The notes: generated by a model not told the origin, from the letters alone. Positions 17,337 through 27,033 are shown, counted from the first letter of the stretch. The stretch is DNA of 64,000 nt from Bradyrhizobium elkanii WSM2783 (GCF_000472865.1 NZ_AXAP01000001.1:1-64000), one strand, 5' to 3'. Numbers and translations are program-made.

Positions 17337-17410
17337 ACGACCGCCGCCATGCATCGCTCGCTTTCTTCGGCGCCGGATTGTCCGCGCCATAAACGAGGGG
17401 ACAGACGATC

Positions 17411-18706
17411 ATGCTTGACCGACGTTCACTTCTCGGCGGCGTTGCCGCTGGCGCAGGCTCAATCGCACTGCTGGCGAGCCTGAACCATGGTGCCCGCGCT
17501 GCGGGCAGCCCGATCAAGGTTGGCTCGGCGCTGCCGATGTCCGGCTTCGCCGCCGCTGACGGCATCGAGTTCAAGAATGGCCTCATGCTTGCAGCCGAGG
17601 AGATCAACGCCGCCGGAGGCATTCTCGGACGTCCGATCCAGATCGAGGTCGAAGATACGAAGGAGATGGGGGCCGATATCGTAACGCAAGCGATGCAGCG
17701 CCTGATCGATCGCCACTCGGCAACTGCGATTATCAACGGATACAACGTCGGCACCAACATGGTTGAGATGGATGTCGCCGCCGACAACGACGTCATCTTC
17801 GTGCATTACAACACGCTGATCTCGCACAACACCAAGTTTCTCAGCGACCCTCAGCGCTACTATTCCTGCTTCCAGGGCGACCCGCCCGAGTTCTATTATG
17901 GTCCGGGCTTCCTGCTGTTCCTGAAGTCGCTGATCGACACCAAGCAGTGGTCGCCGCCGAACAGGAAGATCGCGATCATCCCATCGGCGAACGAATATTC
18001 GATCGTGATCGCCAACGCGATCCGCGACCGCGTCAAGGAGTTTGGCTTCGAGCTCGGGCTCTACGAGACCGTCCCGTTCCCAACCAATCAATGGGGACCG
18101 ACGCTCGCCAAGCTGCGGCAGGACCCTCCGGCCGCGATCGCGGTGACGCACTTCCTGCCGCAGGATCTGGCGCAATTCATGGTCCAGTTCCTGCCGGAGC
18201 CCACGCAAAGCCTCGTCTATATGCAATATGGTCCCTCGCTTCCGGCATTCCGCGAGATCGGCAAGGAAGCGATCAACGGGGTGATCTATTCGACCGTGAT
18301 CGGCTGCCTGCCCGATGACTTCTCCGCCAGCTATCGCAAGACCTACCGCGAGAAGTTCGGCGCCAACGCCGCCTTCATCACGGGATCGCAGACCTATGAC
18401 GGGCTCTGGCACTACGCGCTGTCGGCGGCGATCGCCGGCGGCGCGGGAGAATCCGGCAACAAGGAGCAGACCCGCAAGGTGTCGGAAGCGATGAAGCGGC
18501 TGATCTATCGCGGCGTCAACGGCATCTACCACGCCGATCCCAAAGGCCAGTCCGCCTTCTGCTATCCGACCCAGGTCAAGGATCCTTCGCTCGGCATGGC
18601 GCATCAGTTCCTGCAGCATCAGGACTACCGCATCGATCCGAAGTTGATCGCGCCCTCGCTCTACGCGACCGACGCGATGAAGCTGCCGCCCTGGATCAAG
18701 GCGTGA
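17411..18706 (+). CDS. ABC transporter substrate-binding protein with Tat-like signal
   Basis: A 431-residue type I periplasmic binding protein. The N-terminus MLDRRSLLGGVAAGAGSIAL has a twin-arginine motif followed by a hydrophobic stretch and an Ala-rich cut site (GARAAG), so export by Tat is likely. The mature part has KVGSALPMSGFAAADG and AAEEINAAGGILGRPIQIE, which resemble the amide/urea and branched-chain binding proteins. It is followed by a complete set of two ATPases and two permeases. A candidate sigma54 promoter lies upstream. The ligand is likely an amide or amine derivative given the enzymes beside it. Confidence 0.92.
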   Translation: MLDRRSLLGGVAAGAGSIALLASLNHGARAAGSPIKVGSALPMSGFAAADGIEFKNGLMLAAEEINAAGGILGRPIQIEVEDTKEMGADIVTQAMQRLIDRHSATAIINGYNVGTNMVEMDVAADNDVIFVHYNTLISHNTKFLSDPQRYYSCFQGDPPEFYYGPGFLLFLKSLIDTKQWSPPNRKIAIIPSANEYSIVIANAIRDRVKEFGFELGLYETVPFPTNQWGPTLAKLRQDPPAAIAVTHFLPQDLAQFMVQFLPEPTQSLVYMQYGPSLPAFREIGKEAINGVIYSTVIGCLPDDFSASYRKTYREKFGANAAFITGSQTYDGLWHYALSAAIAGGAGESGNKEQTRKVSEAMKRLIYRGVNGIYHADPKGQSAFCYPTQVKDPSLGMAHQFLQHQDYRIDPKLIAPSLYATDAMKLPPWIKA

Positions 18707-18718
18707 GAGGCCGACGAG

Positions 18719-19534
18719 GTGAGCTCTTCCGGCCAGACGAACGATCCGCTACTCGTCTGCGAGAGCGTGACCAAGACCTTTGGGTCGCTCCGTGCGGTGG
18801 ACGGTCTCTCATTGACCGTTCGTCCCGGCGAGGTGGTCGGTCTCGGTGGGCCGAACGGCGCCGGCAAGACGACGTTCTTCGACGTCGTCACCGCCGTCAC
18901 CTCCATCAGCGCCGGCCGCATCCTGTTTGCAAGCCGCGATATCACCGGACTCGCGGCGCATGAAGTATGCCGCGCCGGTATTGCCCGCACCTTTCAGCTC
19001 AACGCGGCGTTCGACAGCCTGTCGGTCCAGGAGAACATCGAGGTTGCTGCCCATTTCGGCTATGCCGACCGCCGCTTCCCCGGCTTTGCGATCGGCCGCG
19101 CCGCCCGGCAGCGCGCCGCAGCAGCGCTCGATCTCGTCGGCCTCGCCGGTCGGGACCGCGTCGCGCGCGACCTGCCCGTATTGGACCGCAAATTGCTGAT
19201 GATCGCAGGCGCGGTTGCGACTTCGCCGCAGTTGCTGCTGCTCGACGAGCCAGTCGGCGGGCTCAGCCCGTCGGAAGTCGACCGTATTGCCAATGTGGTG
19301 AAACGGTTGTCGGCAGCGGGGATCGCAATCCTGCTGATCGAGCACGTCATGCGCTTCTTGCTTTCCCTGTCGACGCGCGTCGTGATCATGCACCATGGCA
19401 AATCGATCTTCGAGGGCGCGCCCTCGGCGGTGGCCGACGACCAGACCGTGGTGGAGACCTATCTCGGCAAGGCCGCGACCAGGCGGCTCAAGGCCTATTT
19501 CGTCAAGCAGTCGGAGATGAGCACTCATGGCTGA
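18719..19534 (+). CDS. ABC transporter ATP-binding protein, LivG type
   Basis: A 271-residue nucleotide-binding subunit with Walker [10 protein letters not shown] (about residue 43) and Walker B LLLLDEPVGGL. The usual LSGGQ signature is replaced by a degenerate stretch (LPVLDRKLLMIAGAV), which is looser than most LivG proteins. It starts with GTG 12 bp after the binding-protein stop and overlaps the next ATPase by 8 bp. Working with the LivF-type partner it energises uptake by the two permeases downstream. Confidence 0.9.
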   Translation: MSSSGQTNDPLLVCESVTKTFGSLRAVDGLSLTVRPGEVVGLGGPNGAGKTTFFDVVTAVTSISAGRILFASRDITGLAAHEVCRAGIARTFQLNAAFDSLSVQENIEVAAHFGYADRRFPGFAIGRAARQRAAAALDLVGLAGRDRVARDLPVLDRKLLMIAGAVATSPQLLLLDEPVGGLSPSEVDRIANVVKRLSAAGIAILLIEHVMRFLLSLSTRVVIMHHGKSIFEGAPSAVADDQTVVETYLGKAATRRLKAYFVKQSEMSTHG

Positions 19535-20255
19535 ACCGATCGGCTCCTCCTGCCTGGCCGTCAACGGGCTCGTGACCGGCTACGACGCCCGCAACGTCCT
19601 CACCGGCGTATCGCTGTCGCTGAATTCAGGCGAGCTTGTCACTGTCGTCGGCCCGAACGGGCATGGCAAGACGACGTTGCTACGCGCAATCTCGGGCCTG
19701 CTTCCGGTCCGCAAAGGATCGGTGTCGCTGAATGGTCGCGCGATATCAGGCCTGCCGGCGCATCGCGTCGCGGCCAATGGCGTGATCCATGTGCCGCAGG
19801 GGGATCTGTTGTTCGCCGGCATGAGCGTGCTCGAGAATCTCCTGATGGGCGCCTATCTCGATTCCGACCAGGTGGCGGTGGCTCGGCGTCTCGATGAAGT
19901 GTTCAGTCTGCTGCCGAAGCTGGCGGAACGGCGGACGCAGATCGCGGCGAGCCTTTCCGGCGGCGAACGGCGGATGGTCGGCATCGGCCGCGGCCTGATG
20001 ATGAAGGGCTCCGTGATGCTGATCGACGAGCCGTCACTGGGCCTCGCGCCGATCGTCATCGAGCAGATCTATGAGGTGATCGCGCGGCTGAAGGCCAGCG
20101 GCCGCACGATCTTGCTGGTCGAAGAAAATCCCGCCCGCGTCGCCGATATCGCCGATCGCATTCATCTGCTCGACAACGGCGCCTTCGTCTGGTCAGGCGA
20201 ACCTGCCGTCCTGCTCCAGGGCGACGAACTCCTCGCAACCTATCTCGGAGGCTGA
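19527..20255 (+). CDS. ABC transporter ATP-binding protein, LivF type
   Basis: A 242-residue ATPase with Walker A GPNGHGKTT near residue 43, signature LSGGERRMVGIGRGL, and Walker B VMLIDEPSLGL. His replaces the usual Ala in the P-loop, a tolerated position. The start overlaps the LivG-type gene by 8 bp, and only 4 bp separate its stop from the permease start, so all five transporter genes form one unit. Second of the two ATPases of the amine/amide importer. Confidence 0.93.
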   Translation: MAEPIGSSCLAVNGLVTGYDARNVLTGVSLSLNSGELVTVVGPNGHGKTTLLRAISGLLPVRKGSVSLNGRAISGLPAHRVAANGVIHVPQGDLLFAGMSVLENLLMGAYLDSDQVAVARRLDEVFSLLPKLAERRTQIAASLSGGERRMVGIGRGLMMKGSVMLIDEPSLGLAPIVIEQIYEVIARLKASGRTILLVEENPARVADIADRIHLLDNGAFVWSGEPAVLLQGDELLATYLGG

Positions 20256-20259
20256 CGAC

Positions 20260-21144
20260 GTGGACATCATAGGACCCGTGCTGGTCGCCGGGATGACCAC
20301 CGGCGCATTGTATGCGCTGGCGACCCTCGGCCTTTCGCTGGTCTGGGGATCTCTCGGTATGCTCAACATGGCGCATGGCACGCTGCTGACACTGGGCGGC
20401 TACGCCGCTTTCACGGCTGCGAGCCAGCTCGGCTGGCCCGTTCCGGTCGCGGTGCTCGCTGCCGCCGCAGTCGGAGGCCTGATCGGTGCGCTGATCTTCA
20501 TGCTGGTCGCCTATCCGCTGTCGCGCCGCAGCCCCGAGACGTTCGAAACGACCATCATGATCGCGACCTTCGGCGTCGCGCTGACGTTGGAGAATATCGT
20601 GCTGCGGCTCTATGGCGGCCAGCCGCTGGGGCAACCGCTCTCGGTTGGAGGCTCGATCAGCCTCGGCCGCTTTGTGCTGCCCTGGCAAAACCTCGTCATC
20701 ATCATCGCCGCTATCGCGCTGATGGCCGCAACCGCCCTGTTTCTCGCTCGGACCAAGGCCGGCCGGGCCATTCGCGCCACGGCGCAGAACCCGGATGCCG
20801 CGAAGCTGCTGGGCGTGCCGGTCGCGCGTGTCTACCTGCAGGTCCTGATCCTGTCTGGAATACTCGCCGGTGTTTGCGGAGTGCTGGTGTCGTCGATCAC
20901 CCAGCTCTCGCCCTCGCTCGGCGCAGATCCGATGCTGAAGGCCTTCATCATGTGCGTGGTGGCCGGGCTCGGCAATCTGCCCGGCGCAATTATCACCTCC
21001 TTCGCTCTCGCCATCGTCGAAGCCGTGGTCCAGTTCCTGGCCGGCGCCCGATGGGGTTTCCCTGCCTTGCTCGCCATCGTCATCCTGGTGCTCATTCGCC
21101 GGCCCGGCGGACTGTTCGGCCGGGTCGAAATGCGGCGTCTGTGA
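20260..21144 (+). CDS. ABC transporter permease, LivH type
   Basis: A 294-residue inner-membrane permease with about eight hydrophobic segments. It has the LivH-like start ITTGALYALATLGLSLVWG-type sequence (here GMTTGALYALATLGLSLVWG), then NMAHGTLLTLGGYAAF and a cytoplasmic loop with ATAQNPDAAKLLGVP that contacts the ATPase. GTG start 4 bp after the LivF gene. Forms the membrane channel with the LivM-type protein encoded next. Confidence 0.93.
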   Translation: MDIIGPVLVAGMTTGALYALATLGLSLVWGSLGMLNMAHGTLLTLGGYAAFTAASQLGWPVPVAVLAAAAVGGLIGALIFMLVAYPLSRRSPETFETTIMIATFGVALTLENIVLRLYGGQPLGQPLSVGGSISLGRFVLPWQNLVIIIAAIALMAATALFLARTKAGRAIRATAQNPDAAKLLGVPVARVYLQVLILSGILAGVCGVLVSSITQLSPSLGADPMLKAFIMCVVAGLGNLPGAIITSFALAIVEAVVQFLAGARWGFPALLAIVILVLIRRPGGLFGRVEMRRL

Positions 21145-21151
21145 GGTCAAT

Positions 21152-22189
21152 GTGAAACGCCAGGATCTCGCTCACCTCATGATCGGCCTCGTTGTTCTTG
21201 CCGCGGCCGTCGCACTCCCGTTCTATGTCGACAGCCGCTACGTCATCGGCCAGGTCACGCTCGGCCTGTTCTATGCAATCGTCGCCTCGCAGTGGAACCT
21301 GCTGTTTGGTTTCGCCGGCGTCTTTTCGCTGGCGCAGATGGCCCTGTTCGGCTTCGGCGGTTACGCCACCGCGATGCTGTGCTTCTATTTCGGCATGAAT
21401 GTCTGGGCCGCGATGCCGCTCGCGGCGGCCGCGACCGTGGTGTTCGGCCTCGTCATCGGTGCGGCATGCTTGCGCCTGAGCGGCGCCTATACCGCGCTTC
21501 TGACCCTTGCGGTCGCACAGGTGATGTATCTCTTGATCGTCACCGACACCGATTGCTTCATCATGGTCGGCACGCAGTGTCGGCAGTTCACCGGCGGTGC
21601 GGTCGGCTTCGCGCGCTTCGGCGACCTCGGCACGCGCGCGATGTTCAAGGCCAAATACCTGGTCGCCAACTATGCGCTGGTGGTGATCTTGTTCACGGCG
21701 ACCATGCTGTTCACCTGGGCCATCATCCGTGGCCCGATCGGGCTGGCCTTCCGCGCGCTGCGCGACAATCCCGGCTGCGCAATGGCCCGCGGCATCAGCC
21801 GCTTCCAGATGCAGCTACTCGTGTTCGGTCTTTCGGCGTTCTTCACGGGACTGGCCGGCGGACTCTATGCCGCGCATTTCAACGCGATCGGCCCCGGCGT
21901 CCTGTCGTTCTCGCAACTGTTTTTCATCATCGCGATGGTGGTCGTGGGCGGCATCGGACGGCTATGGGGGCCGCTGGTCGGCGCCATCGTGCTCGTCGCC
22001 GCCGATGAGGCGATGCGGGAGATCGGCGAATTCCGCTCGCTCGGGCTCGGGGTCATCATCGCCGCCGTCATGGTGCTGATGCCGAACGGCCTGATCGGCC
22101 TGTGCGAGAACATTTGGGACAGACTGCGCCGGCTGCGCACGCGCGGTCCCGCGCTCGCCACCGAGGTGTCCGGCGACACGCCGGCGTAA
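21152..22189 (+). CDS. ABC transporter permease, LivM type
   Basis: A 345-residue permease with about ten predicted membrane segments. LivM features include SQWNLLFGFAGVFSLAQMAL near residue 50 and the coupling-loop region FRALRDNPGCAMARGIS near 200. It starts with GTG 7 bp after the LivH gene. It has a short charged C-terminal tail. It completes the five-component importer in this cluster. Confidence 0.93.
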   Translation: MKRQDLAHLMIGLVVLAAAVALPFYVDSRYVIGQVTLGLFYAIVASQWNLLFGFAGVFSLAQMALFGFGGYATAMLCFYFGMNVWAAMPLAAAATVVFGLVIGAACLRLSGAYTALLTLAVAQVMYLLIVTDTDCFIMVGTQCRQFTGGAVGFARFGDLGTRAMFKAKYLVANYALVVILFTATMLFTWAIIRGPIGLAFRALRDNPGCAMARGISRFQMQLLVFGLSAFFTGLAGGLYAAHFNAIGPGVLSFSQLFFIIAMVVVGGIGRLWGPLVGAIVLVAADEAMREIGEFRSLGLGVIIAAVMVLMPNGLIGLCENIWDRLRRLRTRGPALATEVSGDTPA

Positions 22190-22264
22190 GGAAATAACGA
22201 CTTCGCCCGCTGCGCCAAGCTGCGAGCTTCACGGCGCAGAGGCTTTAGACCGATGGAGTGAGAG

Positions 22265-23845
22265 ATGTACGATACGATCATCGTGGGCGCCGGTTCGGCC
22301 GGCTGCGTGCTGGCCAACCGGCTGTCCGCTGATCCGGGCCGCAAGGTGCTGGTGCTGGAGGCCGGCCGCGCGGCCCCGCTCGCTTCCGATATCCCGTCGG
22401 ACTGGCCGACGATGTTCAACACGGCGGTTGATTGGGGCTACTACACGGAGCCTCAGGCAGGTTGCCGGGGCCGCCGCGTGTTCTGGCCGCGCGGCAAGAT
22501 GGTGGGCGGCTCGGGCGCGATGAATGCGATGATCTACATTCGCGGCCTGCCGTCCGACTATGACGGCTGGGAAAAGGCCGGCTGCGCCGGCTGGGGCTGG
22601 CGCCACGTGCTGCCGGATTTCATAGCGTTCGAGAACAACGCCGATTTCACGGATAGTCCGCTGCATGGCACCAGCGGTCCGCTATACGTCGCCAGTGTTC
22701 CCTTCATCGATCCCAATGAGCGGCTGTGGCTTGAAGCTGCGAAGGCCGCTGGCTACAAGCATAATCTCGACTTCAACGGCGAGAGCCAGGAAGGCGCAGG
22801 TTTCTTCCAATTCGTGATCAAGCAGGGCGAACGGTTCGGAACCGGGAAGGCCTATTTGCGGCCCACTCTGGAACGCTCCAACCTGACGGTCAAGACCGGT
22901 GTCCGTGTGATCCGCGTCGTCATCGAGAAAGGCCGCGCGACCGGCGTCGAGTATCTTGAAAACGGACAGATCAACACGGCACACGCGGCCGGCGATGTCG
23001 TGATGTCTTCCGGTGCGATCGGCTCCGCGCAGCAATTGCTGCTCTCGGGCATCGGTCCGGCCGACGAGCTCAAGACCGTTGGCGTGAGGCCTGTGCATGA
23101 CCTGCCCGGCGTGGGAAAGGACCTTCAAGATCACATCAACATTCCGATCACGTTCTACAGCAAGGAAAGGATCGGCGTCGGCGCTTGGACCGAAGAGAGT
23201 CTGGAGGCAAGCTTGAAGGAATGGCAGGAAAGCCGGACCGGCCCGCGATCCTCTCCATGGGTCGCCGCTGGCGCCCACGTGCGCAGCCGTCCGGAAGTCG
23301 AGCCCGATCTTCAGCTCTATGGCGCAATCAGCCCGCATCGCGACTACGTGCGCTTCCTATCCTCGAAGCCTGGCATCACGCTGCATTCAACGTTGCAGCG
23401 GCCAAATAGCCGTGGCGAGTTGACGTTGCGCTCGGCCGATCCGCTCGAGTATCCCTCGATCGATCCGCGCTACTTTTCATCCGATCCGACCGGTCAGGAT
23501 CTGCGGACCATGATCGAGGGCGTCCGAATCAATCGTCGCATCGCCGCACAATCGCCCTTGAAGGAGCTGATCGAGTGTGAAGTTACGCCCAGCGCGGAGG
23601 CGGAAAGCGATGCCGAGATCGCCGAGTATGTGCGGGGCCATTGCACGACGCTGTATCATGCCTCGTCAACCTGCCGCATGGGCACTGACAAGATGGCGGT
23701 CGTCGATCCTAAGAGCTTCAAGGTTCACGGTCTCGACGGGCTTCGCGTCGCCGACGCTTCGGTGATTCCTATCATGATCTCGGGCAACATTCAGACACCG
23801 ACGATCCTGATCGCCGAGCGAGCGGCCGCGGCCGTCATGAGCTGA
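22265..23845 (+). CDS. GMC-family FAD oxidoreductase (choline dehydrogenase-like)
   Basis: A 526-residue flavoprotein that oxidises primary alcohols. The N-terminal FAD motif is DTIIVGAGSAGCVLANRLS with VLVLEAG. The GMC signature 1 region is PRGKMVGGSGAMNAMIYIRG, and the catalytic His-Asn pair lies in YHASSTCRMGT and SGNIQTPTILIAERAA near the C-terminus. It follows the importer after 75 bp and has GGAGTGAGAG before its ATG. In this cluster it may oxidise an amino alcohol to an aldehyde or acid before or after transamination. An exact substrate cannot be assigned. Confidence 0.92.
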   Translation: MYDTIIVGAGSAGCVLANRLSADPGRKVLVLEAGRAAPLASDIPSDWPTMFNTAVDWGYYTEPQAGCRGRRVFWPRGKMVGGSGAMNAMIYIRGLPSDYDGWEKAGCAGWGWRHVLPDFIAFENNADFTDSPLHGTSGPLYVASVPFIDPNERLWLEAAKAAGYKHNLDFNGESQEGAGFFQFVIKQGERFGTGKAYLRPTLERSNLTVKTGVRVIRVVIEKGRATGVEYLENGQINTAHAAGDVVMSSGAIGSAQQLLLSGIGPADELKTVGVRPVHDLPGVGKDLQDHINIPITFYSKERIGVGAWTEESLEASLKEWQESRTGPRSSPWVAAGAHVRSRPEVEPDLQLYGAISPHRDYVRFLSSKPGITLHSTLQRPNSRGELTLRSADPLEYPSIDPRYFSSDPTGQDLRTMIEGVRINRRIAAQSPLKELIECEVTPSAEAESDAEIAEYVRGHCTTLYHASSTCRMGTDKMAVVDPKSFKVHGLDGLRVADASVIPIMISGNIQTPTILIAERAAAAVMS

Positions 23846-24385
23846 AGGTGCGCCCCACATGAAGAAGCGGAATCGATAACTGCAGAACCGAGGCCATTCG
23901 TCCCCTTCACGTTTGGCGCCGAACCGATGCAATCGGTGGGATCCTAGGTGCGCCTACGGTAAGAAACGCAATAATCGGGTGTTGCGCGTCCAAGATTTGA
24001 ACCTGCTCGGGAGTTTTCGAAGCGGTACTTCGCGCACAAAAGGCGGCATTTGGGGGACAATCAACGCGCCGCTAAGCCAGTTACGCTGCGCGCCGATACA
24101 AAACAGGGCCTCCGAAATAGTGGGTTTAGCGATGTAGCGGACCCCCGCTACCAATCCTGCGATTTTACCCGCCAAGCTACGATCTTGTACGATTTCGCGC
24201 CCTTGATGGTAACGGGCTATTGCAGGGGCCGGAATTGTCTCCCAGAGAGATTTGCCGCTCCCCTGCTTCACCAAGGTGATCGACTCCGCGGTCAAAACGC
24301 TGTGCCGCAAGCGCTCGACCTCCGTTGAGAACTGAGCGAATCTTCCCCAGCGCATTTCGCCTGAGGCGGGGCTTGTCAGAAACCT
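23846..24385. other. gene-poor stretch with one doubtful ORF
   Basis: This stretch of about 540 bp has visibly lower GC than its flanks. A minus-strand ORF at 23954-24355 could encode 133 residues starting MRWGRFAQFSTEVERLR, but it has no clear ribosome site, no motif I recognise, and a basic C-terminus. It may be a decayed gene. I see no terminator or repeat here. Confidence 0.3.
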
Positions 24386-24995
24386 TCAGCTCTTCGCGCC
24401 AGAACCTCTAAGAGCATTCCAGGCCGCCTGATTGGCCAGATCGAACGCCTTGCGGGACTCCGCGAGCGCTCCGCTCAGCACCGACCAGGACTCGCCGCCA
24501 GCCTGCTCCAGCTTCTGCAAGCGCGCTTCGGCCTCCGTTGCGTCGGACTTCAGCTGCTTGAGTGCGGCATCGAAATCCCCGGTATGCGTTGCGGCAACTT
24601 TGCCCGCGGCTTCACGGAACTTGTCGACGGCCTCGCGCCAGGCCTTTGCCTGCGCGGCGGCGATGTCCTTGAAGGTCGCTTGTTGCTGTTCGATCTGTCT
24701 GCCGGCGCTTTCGAAATAGGTCTGCATCTGCGCTTCGAAGCCGTTCCACTGCTTCTCGAGTTCCGTCCTGTTGCGTGCCCAGGCCGCTTCGCCGGCTTCG
24801 GCTTGTGTCTTGAGTTGCGCCTTGAATTCGTCGCGACGCTTCTTCAGATCGGCGATGATCTGCTCGGCTTTGACCTTGGATTCGGCCTTGGCCTCGCCGG
24901 CCTTGACCTCGAACGAGGCGAGGAGCGGCATCCATTTCGTCGATGCGCTCCTTGGCCGAATTCAGGTAACAATGCATACTGCTCTGCTCCGACAT
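24386..24995 (-). pseudogene. phasin-like coiled-coil protein with a frameshift near the N-terminus
   Basis: The frame from ATG 24995 reads MSEQSSMHCYLNSAKERIDEMDA and then leaves the coding phase. From about 24925 the true sequence continues in another frame as LASFEVKAGEAKAESKVKAE to the stop at 24386. One extra base around 24922-24925 explains this, since removing it joins DEMDA to ALASFEV. The protein is almost all helix, rich in Ala, Glu, Lys and Gln, about 200 residues, like the phasin-like proteins that coat PHB granules. An internal ATG at 24931 could still give a 181-residue product. A sequencing error is an alternative. Confidence 0.7.
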
Positions 24996-25333
24996 GACCG
25001 TCTCCGTTGGCTGTCCGAATTGGATATTCTTCGAACTCGGCTTTGCTCGTGTTGACTTGGGTCAACCGCCCTCGTCGTAATGCCGCGTCTCTCAGGCCGA
25101 TAGGGAAATAGTCTTGCCATTTGACCCTCGGCTCTGCTTCCGACCGCGCGATGGCCCGAAAGCAGTCGTTGCATAGAAGTCGCTCGGAGCCCCATCAGCT
25201 CGGCATTACTGGGCATCACATCCGCATTGAAAGTCTCCTCGCGTCTACGCAGGGCGTTGGCCTGGCTGTTGCCGTCCGCGAGATCGAGCTGGAAAGGGCG
25301 GCTGGTCTTGCGGCCTCTTTGAGAGAAAGACAT
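24962..25333 (-). CDS. doubtful small ORF between the phasin-like gene and bdhA
   Basis: The ATG at 25333 follows CGGAG and opens a 123-residue frame starting MSFSQRGRKTSRPFQLDLAD. The segment FQLDLADGNSQANALRRREE is faintly like a phasin start, but later sequence is basic and shows no domain I know. It overlaps the 5' end of the phasin-like gene. Because both neighbours carry disabling mutations, this may be a third decayed gene rather than a working one. Confidence 0.3.
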   Translation of the reverse strand: MSFSQRGRKTSRPFQLDLADGNSQANALRRREETFNADVMPSNAELMGLRATSMQRLLSGHRAVGSRAEGQMARLFPYRPERRGITTRAVDPSQHEQSRVRRISNSDSQRRRSCRSRAVCIVT

Positions 25334-25358
25334 GATAAGGCTCCGTGAATTGAACCGC

Positions 25359-26147
25359 CTATGCCGCCGTCCAGCCTCAATCCATCGAGAGGTTGGCTCC
25401 CGTGATCTGAGCGGCATCGTCGCTGCAGAGGAACAGAGCGAGTGAAGCAACCTGCTCGACGGTGACGAATTCCTTGGTCGGCTGCGCAGCGAGTAGGACG
25501 TCGCTGATGACCTCGTCCCTCCGCATGCGACGAGCCGCCATCGTGTTTGGAATTTGCCTTTCCACGAGCGGCGTCCAGACGTAGCCGGAGCCGATACAGT
25601 TGCAGGTGATCTTCGAGCGGGCGAGTTCCCGCGCGACCGTCTTGGTGAGGCCCGCAATACCGTGCTTGGCCGCGACATCGGTGGACTTGAAAGGCGAGGC
25701 GACCAGCGAATGCGCCGAAGCCGTTGTGATGATGCGGCCCCAGCCGCGCGTCTTCATGCCTGGTACCGCCGCACGGATGGCATGGAAGGCGGCGGACAAG
25801 TTGATCGCGATGATCGCATCCCACGTCTCGGCAGGGAAGTCCTCGACCGGCGAAACGTGTTGGATGCCGGCGTTGTTGACCAGAATGTCAACGCCACCGA
25901 AGGTCCTTTGGCCAAGAGCGATGAGCTAGACGATCTCGCTCGGTTTCGTCATGTCCGCAGGCGAGTAGATCGCCTTGACAAAAAAATCGCGCTCGATCGC
26001 AGCACGCGTTTTCTCGACATCGCCGGGCGCGCCCATGCCGTTGATCACCACGTTCGCGCCGTCGCTGGCGTAGGCCTGCACGCAAGCGAGGCCAATGCCG
26101 CTGGTCGAGCCCGTGACGATTGCGGTCTTGCCGTTCAGAGTTCCCAT
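25359..26147 (-). pseudogene. bdhA: 3-hydroxybutyrate dehydrogenase with two in-frame nonsense codons
   Basis: In one continuous frame the sequence encodes an SDR closely matching 3-hydroxybutyrate dehydrogenase. It has TGSTSGIGLA at residues 10-19, then NNAGIQHVSPVEDFP, the catalytic Ser region, and a C-terminus SMD-GWTAA. The frame is broken by TAG at 25926-25928 (after KPSEIV) and by TGA at 25377-25379, where the family has Gly (GGA to TGA) five codons before the natural stop at 25359-25361. The catalytic YxxxK Tyr is also changed: the site reads VAAKHGIAG. The enzyme normally converts 3-hydroxybutyrate to acetoacetate with NAD. Neighbouring adc and patatin genes remain intact. Confidence 0.85.
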
Positions 26148-26212
26148 CGTACACTTCCTCGTAACATGCGAATAGGATCGGCGCTCCGGCTCGATGCGAC
26201 GCGCAGTTGAAG

Positions 26213-27004
26213 TTAAAAGGCCAGAGCTCTTTCACCTGCTCGTATCGAGCCGCGAGCCGGCTGGTGCAGATAGTCGTGTACCACGGTCCCGAGGCCGAGC
26301 GTGAGGTCGGCGCAGATGTGGACGGCGGAGACGATCTCAAGGACCGGCAGTTCGGCAACCGGCGCCAACGCATGTGGCGTCAGGGCAAGCGCCGCCGGTC
26401 CGGTCCACGCGCCCTTCAGCACGATGTCCTCGAGCCGGTATTGAACGATCTCGCAGATCCGCGGGCTGCCGTCGACGTGCGGGATGATCTTGAGCAGGAA
26501 GTTCGGCTCGTTAAGCGCAGCCTTGACCTTCGCCAGATCGGCCTCGCAGTGCTTGTAGCCCATCGTCCCAGTCGCGACCCGCACGGGGCCGTAATCCAGC
26601 GTGCCGATCAACGTATCGATCTCGGTTCGCAGGGTCGGTTGCGCAAGCTTCTTCGGAAAGCCCCAGAGCTCGCGTCCGCCCGCAATCGGTCCTTCGTCGT
26701 TGAGAAACATGCAATGTGTGTAGCCGCCCTTGCGTCCACGGAAGGAGACGGGGATGACCTGTCCGCTTTCCGTGTAGTCGCCAAAGCCGTTGGAATCGGG
26801 CATGCGGATGAACTCGTATTTGACGAGAGCTTCTCGCTCGTCGACCTCGAGCGGATCCGGAACCACTGCCCGGAGCTTTGTCGGATCAGTACGATAGGTG
26901 ATGATCAGGTATTCGCGATCGACGAACCGGTATGGCCCGGGCGGGTAAGCCGGGCTGGTCAGCGGCATGGCAAAAGCCCGTCGTTTCACATCAGTCTCGC
27001 GCAT
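26213..27004 (-). CDS. adc: acetoacetate decarboxylase
   Basis: A 263-residue enzyme of the acetoacetate decarboxylase family, which converts acetoacetate to acetone and CO2 through a Schiff base. The active-site pair is Lys118-Lys119 in [11 protein letters not shown], and the upstream [20 protein letters not shown] is typical of the family. The start at 27004 ([11 protein letters not shown]) is preferred; the longer frame overlaps the patatin gene. It lies 65 bp before bdhA and 29 bp after the patatin gene, so the three were probably one operon for PHB or 3-hydroxybutyrate breakdown. Confidence 0.92.
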   Translation of the reverse strand: MRETDVKRRAFAMPLTSPAYPPGPYRFVDREYLIITYRTDPTKLRAVVPDPLEVDEREALVKYEFIRMPDSNGFGDYTESGQVIPVSFRGRKGGYTHCMFLNDEGPIAGGRELWGFPKKLAQPTLRTEIDTLIGTLDYGPVRVATGTMGYKHCEADLAKVKAALNEPNFLLKIIPHVDGSPRICEIVQYRLEDIVLKGAWTGPAALALTPHALAPVAELPVLEIVSAVHICADLTLGLGTVVHDYLHQPARGSIRAGERALAF

Positions 27005-27033
27005 TTGGGTTATCTCCAGGCGATGAGGTTGGG

